Under the pieces are notes generated by a model. It was not told the origin of the DNA. It saw only the letters and a program-made list of their open reading frames with translations, and did not search any database. Source: a bacterium (GTDB lineage: Bacteria; Bdellovibrionota; Bacteriovoracia; Bacteriovoracales; Bacteriovoracaceae). Taken from it: a stretch of 64,000 nucleotides of DNA. The DNA is taken from positions 62,001 to 126,000 of the forward strand of contig JAUHVL010000009.1 of assembly GCA_030425045.1 (NCBI GenBank), in the 5' to 3' direction. Shown one piece after another: positions 60,919-64,000 of the stretch (its first letter is position 1; each line of letters begins with the position of its first letter). Both the position numbers and the translations under genes were made by a program.

Positions 60919-61521
60919 TTATTCATAGGGTTGATCTTCATATTCTCTAAAACTATCATTTTTACAATTATTCTTATATCTTCCAGTTTCATTACCTTCT
61001 CGATTATACTTTATACAAACCTCTTTCCCATTTTCTACTTCAATTCGTTTGGCCTTAATCATAGAATGGTCATAAAAATTAGTTGCAGAAAACCCATTAT
61101 TGGTCCAACTATATGCCAAAACTCTTCCATCTCCCCAACTCTTTGATAATGAGTTTCCATTTTTCATTGACCAAGTTTCACTAGATAATATTCCTTCGGT
61201 GTATACCTTCGTGACCTTGTCCCCTGCAGTAATATTATAAACCTCAACGTAAGAGCCATCTTCATCAAGCTCTACTCTTTTTTCATACTTCCCCTGAGGA
61301 AATTTAATTTTAAAAACTTCTGCCCCATCTAAATCTTTGTAACCAAGAAATGCTTTCTTACTATTTTTTTCAATAATATCGAATTTTTCTTTATCTTTGA
61401 TAATTAAGGAGATGTCTTTGGAAGACACTTTTATTGAAGCCAGATTTTTATTAGATTCTTGTATGAAAACTACATAAAAAATCCAAAAAACAATTGGAGA
61501 AAGTACAACTATTCTTTTCAT
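60919..61521 (-). CDS. MORN/YwqK-like protein with N-terminal membrane segment, inside the IS boundaries
   Basis: The 200-aa protein starts with a signal or anchor (MKRIVVLSPIVFWIFYVVFI) and continues with units of the MORN/YwqK kind: YVEVYNITAGDKVTKVYTEGILSSETWSMKNGNSLSKSW, YSWTNNGFSATNFYDHSM, YNREGNETGRYK. It has two cysteines. It resembles in style the secreted MORN-like proteins at 12020 and 25293, though not closely enough to call a paralogue. It lies between the transposase and the right inverted repeat, so it may be cargo or a resident gene enclosed by a rearrangement. Confidence 0.65.
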   Translation of the reverse strand: MKRIVVLSPIVFWIFYVVFIQESNKNLASIKVSSKDISLIIKDKEKFDIIEKNSKKAFLGYKDLDGAEVFKIKFPQGKYEKRVELDEDGSYVEVYNITAGDKVTKVYTEGILSSETWSMKNGNSLSKSWGDGRVLAYSWTNNGFSATNFYDHSMIKAKRIEVENGKEVCIKYNREGNETGRYKNNCKNDSFREYEDQPYE

Positions 61522-61702
61522 CTGCTGGAAAGAATACCAAAATATAAAAGCCTAATAAACTGTTTTAAGTTCCAATATTTAACGTAGATTGACATCTGTT
61601 CCCATATTGGATATTCATGGATTTCAACAAATGGCTTGAAGCTTTTGAAGTCTAGCCAGACACAAAATAATCTACACTACCTCAAGTGCTCCAAAGTAAG
61701 AC

Positions 61703-62185
61703 TTATTCAAATGAACATTTATAGATAAATCGATTCTTATCACTTTTATTTGTCGAAAAAAGAATCTCACGAAGAATGATATCCTCTCCATTTTCATCTC
61801 TGGTAAAAAGAGCACTGGCCTTATAAGGTTGAAAAGGCTTTTCAACCCATAGTGCAAAATCCCTTTGGTGAAGCATATAGGGACTCTTCGCTTTCATTTT
61901 TTTAAAGATCTTATCACCAATTTCAAGATTCATTTTCTTTACGGGTTTGCCACCAATAAACATATGACTTGGGCCATTTCTTCTAGGCCTGACACTTCCT
62001 ATTCCAGCAAGTTCTCCTGTAAATTCAACCAAAGCCTTACAAATTTCTCCAACAACGTTGCCTACGCTCTGACATTCGACTTCATTTTGTTGGCAGTACT
62101 TTGTTTCTATTACTTTTCCAACAAACGTTACTTCTTTTGCCACTAAGTTATTTGAGATCAATAGTAAAAAAATAAGTTTAAGCAT
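61703..62185 (-). CDS. Secreted protein of unknown function (160 aa)
   Basis: ATG 62185 follows GGAGAG and yields the signal peptide MLKLIFLLLISNNLVAK. Mature residues include CQQNEVECQSVGNVVGEICKALVEFTGELAGIGSVRPRRNGPSHMFIGGKPVKKMNLEIGDKIFKKM; cysteines at the start and end (YKCSFE) suggest disulfides. The sequence has no family I recognise. The longer in-frame reading begins with GTG inside the preceding gene. It is 16 bp downstream of the catalase-like gene, so the two form an operon of exported proteins. Confidence 0.65.
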   Translation of the reverse strand: MLKLIFLLLISNNLVAKEVTFVGKVIETKYCQQNEVECQSVGNVVGEICKALVEFTGELAGIGSVRPRRNGPSHMFIGGKPVKKMNLEIGDKIFKKMKAKSPYMLHQRDFALWVEKPFQPYKASALFTRDENGEDIILREILFSTNKSDKNRFIYKCSFE

Positions 62186-62201
62186 CTTCTCTCCGATTAT
62201 A

Positions 62202-63395
62202 TTATTCACTAATTTCTTCCATTCTTAAGGCGCGACTCTTTTCTTCGACATAAGTTCGCACTCTTGAGATTGAACCGATCGGTAGGTTTTCTAATGTTGA
62301 GTGAATACGTGTATTCACATAACGATTCTGACAGTCTTGTGCACTTGAGTTTTGTGGGATTTCTATCCTTGCCAGATGATAAAAAGGAAGCACTGACTCT
62401 GGCCATTCTAAGCCACCCTGTTCAATCCAGTCATGAGTTTTCCACCAATGATATTTAATTTTATTAAACTTCTTATGAGTTAATATTTTTTCTCGGTCAA
62501 AGAACTGTACTTTTAAATCAAAACAGATTGTCCCCTCTTTAGCTCTCTTTACGATATCTTTTTGTAAATAATCACTTTCTTTTTCACTTAAATCGGGACT
62601 CCGATACTCAGAACAAGGGACGGCTTGATACTTTACAATTTCTTCCGGTCGCCCCTCACTGTCCATTCCATGGGTATAGGGAATATTAGACCAGTAATGG
62701 ATATCTGCAAGACTGGTGATATTTTGATGATCACTATTTCCACCGGAAATAGCGAGTAGTCCCTTGGCTATTTCTTTAGTGTATAGTGGGTTTGGTTTGT
62801 ACTCAAAGTCACCATAAACTAATACGTTGGCAGCCTTAACAACTTCATAAAATCCTTTAATATCTCCATTTGAAAAACCTGGAGTAGAGTTCATCATGAA
62901 ATCAAGTCTTCCCTTTCCCGCAAAATCATTAATTTCATCACTGTGGATCGAAAAAGACAAACCTCTAACATCTCCTGGGCCATCATCATTTTTTCTTCCG
63001 AGGCCATCGGCATTTGCTAACCGAATCTCTGTTTTAAGTATTTCATCTTTTAAAAAGAGTCCTTTTTTGATTCTTGAAATTAGCTCTTGTGAATAGGAGA
63101 AATTTTCTTTTAATTCCTTGGCCGAAAATATTTTAAGTGATCCATCGAAACATTGTCCCTTAGCGTGTGTTCCTCTATTGAGACTTCCATCACTATTTCT
63201 ATTTCTTTTAGCAAATGACTGAAAGAGATCAATTAAACTTTCTTGAATTTGTGCCTCATCAGATCTTGGCTTTTCGTAACCATCAATCAGAGGGATTGAA
63301 TTTAAAACTTCAATATTGCTTAAATGCTCATTGGAAAAAACGCTCAATGATAGACAAGATAATATAAAAAGATGTGTTGCTTTTTTACAGTTCAT
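62202..63395 (-). CDS. Exported catalase-like heme protein
   Basis: The signal peptide MNCKKATHLFILSCLSLSVFS leads to the catalase-fold core: RGTHAKGQCFDGSLKIFSAKELK (distal His in THAKG), GDVRGLSFSIHSDE and, at the C-terminus, YVNTRIHSTLENLPIGSISRVRTYVEEKSRALR, the RxHSxLxNxPxGSIxRxR pattern of the SrpA/y4iL catalase-like group. Classical catalases have a different length; this 397-aa form fits the catalase-like subfamily, some of which are peroxidases or lipid-oxidising enzymes. Export is unusual for catalases and points to periplasmic peroxide or lipid peroxide chemistry. Confidence 0.82.
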   Translation of the reverse strand: MNCKKATHLFILSCLSLSVFSNEHLSNIEVLNSIPLIDGYEKPRSDEAQIQESLIDLFQSFAKRNRNSDGSLNRGTHAKGQCFDGSLKIFSAKELKENFSYSQELISRIKKGLFLKDEILKTEIRLANADGLGRKNDDGPGDVRGLSFSIHSDEINDFAGKGRLDFMMNSTPGFSNGDIKGFYEVVKAANVLVYGDFEYKPNPLYTKEIAKGLLAISGGNSDHQNITSLADIHYWSNIPYTHGMDSEGRPEEIVKYQAVPCSEYRSPDLSEKESDYLQKDIVKRAKEGTICFDLKVQFFDREKILTHKKFNKIKYHWWKTHDWIEQGGLEWPESVLPFYHLARIEIPQNSSAQDCQNRYVNTRIHSTLENLPIGSISRVRTYVEEKSRALRMEEISE

Positions 63396-63503
63396 AAACT
63401 TCCTAAAATATTTAACCTCTACTTTACTAAAGAAGAGGTTATGATCGGATGCTTATGAAAATTCTATTTAGTAGTGTTTAAACAGTAGTCAGCTCTAAGC
63501 CCC

Positions 63504-64000
63504 TTAAAATAGAGGCTTTACCCCAAGAAGAGTGAGAATTGCTGTTACCACACCCATCAGCCCCTCTCCGGCGACAAGCCCAGAAGCCACGGCAAAGCCG
63601 TAATTCTTTGCTTTATCGGGGTGATTTTTTGTCCACCAGATAAAAAAGAGTGAACCAACAAACATGGCAATGGAGTAATACGCTGGAACGATAAAGGCAA
63701 TCCCCATAGCAAGACCACTTGGAAGATAATTTTTTACCGCATCAACTTTCTTTAACAGAGAAAGAACAATTCCGACACCAACGGCAACCATTACACCTTG
63801 GAAAGAGTAAGCAGGCATTGCCTCTGTTCCTTGAGCGAGAAGTTGGGCCATCGCCTTCCATGCATGAGCTGCCGGAGCAGGAATATCTCCTTGACCAATA
63901 GTATAGGCACTATCGAAAAGTTTATAGATAGGAACCGCAAATAACATACCGACAAAAATACCAATACATTGCGCTTTAAATTGTTTTTTCGGGCCAACAC
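63504..64000 (-). CDS. OPT-family oligopeptide/metal-chelate transporter, C-terminal part
   Basis: The open frame runs off the right edge; the C-terminal 165 residues are visible. They carry hydrophobic helices and the OPT landmarks GQGDIPAPAAHAWKAM, NYLPSGLAMGIAFIVPAYYSIAMFVGSLFFIWW and YGFAVASGLVAGEGLMGVVTAILTLLGV. These proteins move oligopeptides or siderophore-like compounds with protons across the inner membrane. An internal ATG (63947) is not the start, since coding continues upstream (VGPKKQFKAQCIGIFVGM). Peptide uptake fits a proteolytic lifestyle. Confidence 0.82.
   Translation of the reverse strand, partial: VGPKKQFKAQCIGIFVGMLFAVPIYKLFDSAYTIGQGDIPAPAAHAWKAMAQLLAQGTEAMPAYSFQGVMVAVGVGIVLSLLKKVDAVKNYLPSGLAMGIAFIVPAYYSIAMFVGSLFFIWWTKNHPDKAKNYGFAVASGLVAGEGLMGVVTAILTLLGVKPLF

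Larger units (their letters stand above)
59554..61676 (+). mobile_element. IS256-family element with passenger gene, or IS with displaced right end
   Basis: The left end TGTAGATAATTTTGTGT (59554-59570) and, inverted at 61676-61660, TGTAGATTATTTTGTGT match in 16 of 17 bases; both continue to TAGACT. This is the typical IS256 end motif. Between them lie the complete transposase and, on the other strand, a 200-aa gene. No right end exists closer to the transposase. No flanking target duplication is visible (9 bp compared on each side), so either both ends come from different copies or the site has rearranged. Confidence 0.6.

Noticed and set aside
60919-61146. Plus-strand ORF across the MORN-like gene (MIISSLFIG...)
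   Set aside because: It is antisense to a gene with clear signal peptide and repeats and has poor composition.
61568-61613. CCAATATT...ATATTGG inverted repeat as another copy of the convergent-gap repeat
   Set aside because: Only the CCAATAT half is shared; the hairpin core and end palindromes are missing.

Overview
The window is 64 kb of AT-rich, gene-dense DNA from a Gram-negative, diderm bacterium. The large share of exported proteins (signal peptides, lipoboxes, outer-membrane-barrel-like C-termini ending in F), the gene order queA-tgt-yajC-tat-secD-secF and the many lineage-specific secreted proteins suggest a Bdellovibrionota predator, most likely Bacteriovoracales (Bacteriovorax/Halobacteriovorax-like). 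That assignment is inference from gene content; no rRNA or tRNA gene is visible. 

Layout. 1-3.5 kb is a sparse accessory stretch: the 5' part of an ISL3-type transposase, a secreted protein, a toxin-first toxin-antitoxin pair, a small damaged-looking gene and about 600 bp of empty DNA with an orphan terminator. 3.5-10.5 kb holds secreted proteins, an SGNH-like hydrolase, an IHF/HU-type DNA-binding protein under a palindromic promoter, a lipoprotein and an orphan GspE/PilB-type ATPase. 10.5-13 kb has a TerB-like protein, a DUF808 membrane protein and a secreted MORN-like protein. 13-21 kb is a minus-strand protein-export block: queA, a secreted protein, tgt, yajC, a TatA/B-type gene, secD, secF, a membrane protein, and an M48 protease whose N-terminus is a twin-arginine lipoprotein signal. 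21-24 kb has a probable outer-membrane protein, a pterin-carbinolamine dehydratase-like protein, and a ParA-like ATPase with a 91-aa partner. 24.4-32.5 kb is one tightly packed minus-strand operon in which all six products carry export signals (a 1015-aa protein, a subtilisin-like protease, a MORN-like protein, two tandem paralogues and a small Cys protein). 32.6-40.3 kb has a triple-repeat Cys-rich protein, a lipoprotein, and a lipoprotein of about 1850 aa with cadherin-like repeats and an FGE-sulfatase-type C-terminus. 40.5-49.5 kb is mostly metabolic: FAD oxidoreductase/SRPBCC pair; glpX-SRPBCC-hypothetical-yggS-2OG oxygenase operon; pgsA-serB. 49.8-59.6 kb has a GT-C-like membrane protein, panD preceded by a candidate ncRNA, an LRR protein, PilZ-like proteins, an exported papain-like protease, an exported metallo-beta-lactamase-fold protein, a CE6-like esterase, an Mpo1-like protein and a fatty-acid desaturase. 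59.55-61.68 kb is an IS256-family element whose right inverted repeat lies about 800 bp past the transposase, enclosing a passenger gene. 61.7-64 kb has an exported catalase-like protein, its small partner and the end of an OPT-family transporter. 

Most notable observations. (1) A family of three structured 190-290 bp repeats occupies all three large gaps between convergent genes and nothing else; a stem shared by two copies shows compensatory base changes. (2) The all-exported six-gene protease operon. (3) pgsA, whose conserved N-terminal motif is encoded upstream of the only usable ATG. (4) A terminator-capped candidate RNA before panD. (5) An IS256 element with a passenger gene. (6) Linkage of Sec, Tat and a Tat-type lipoprotein protease in one strand-uniform block.
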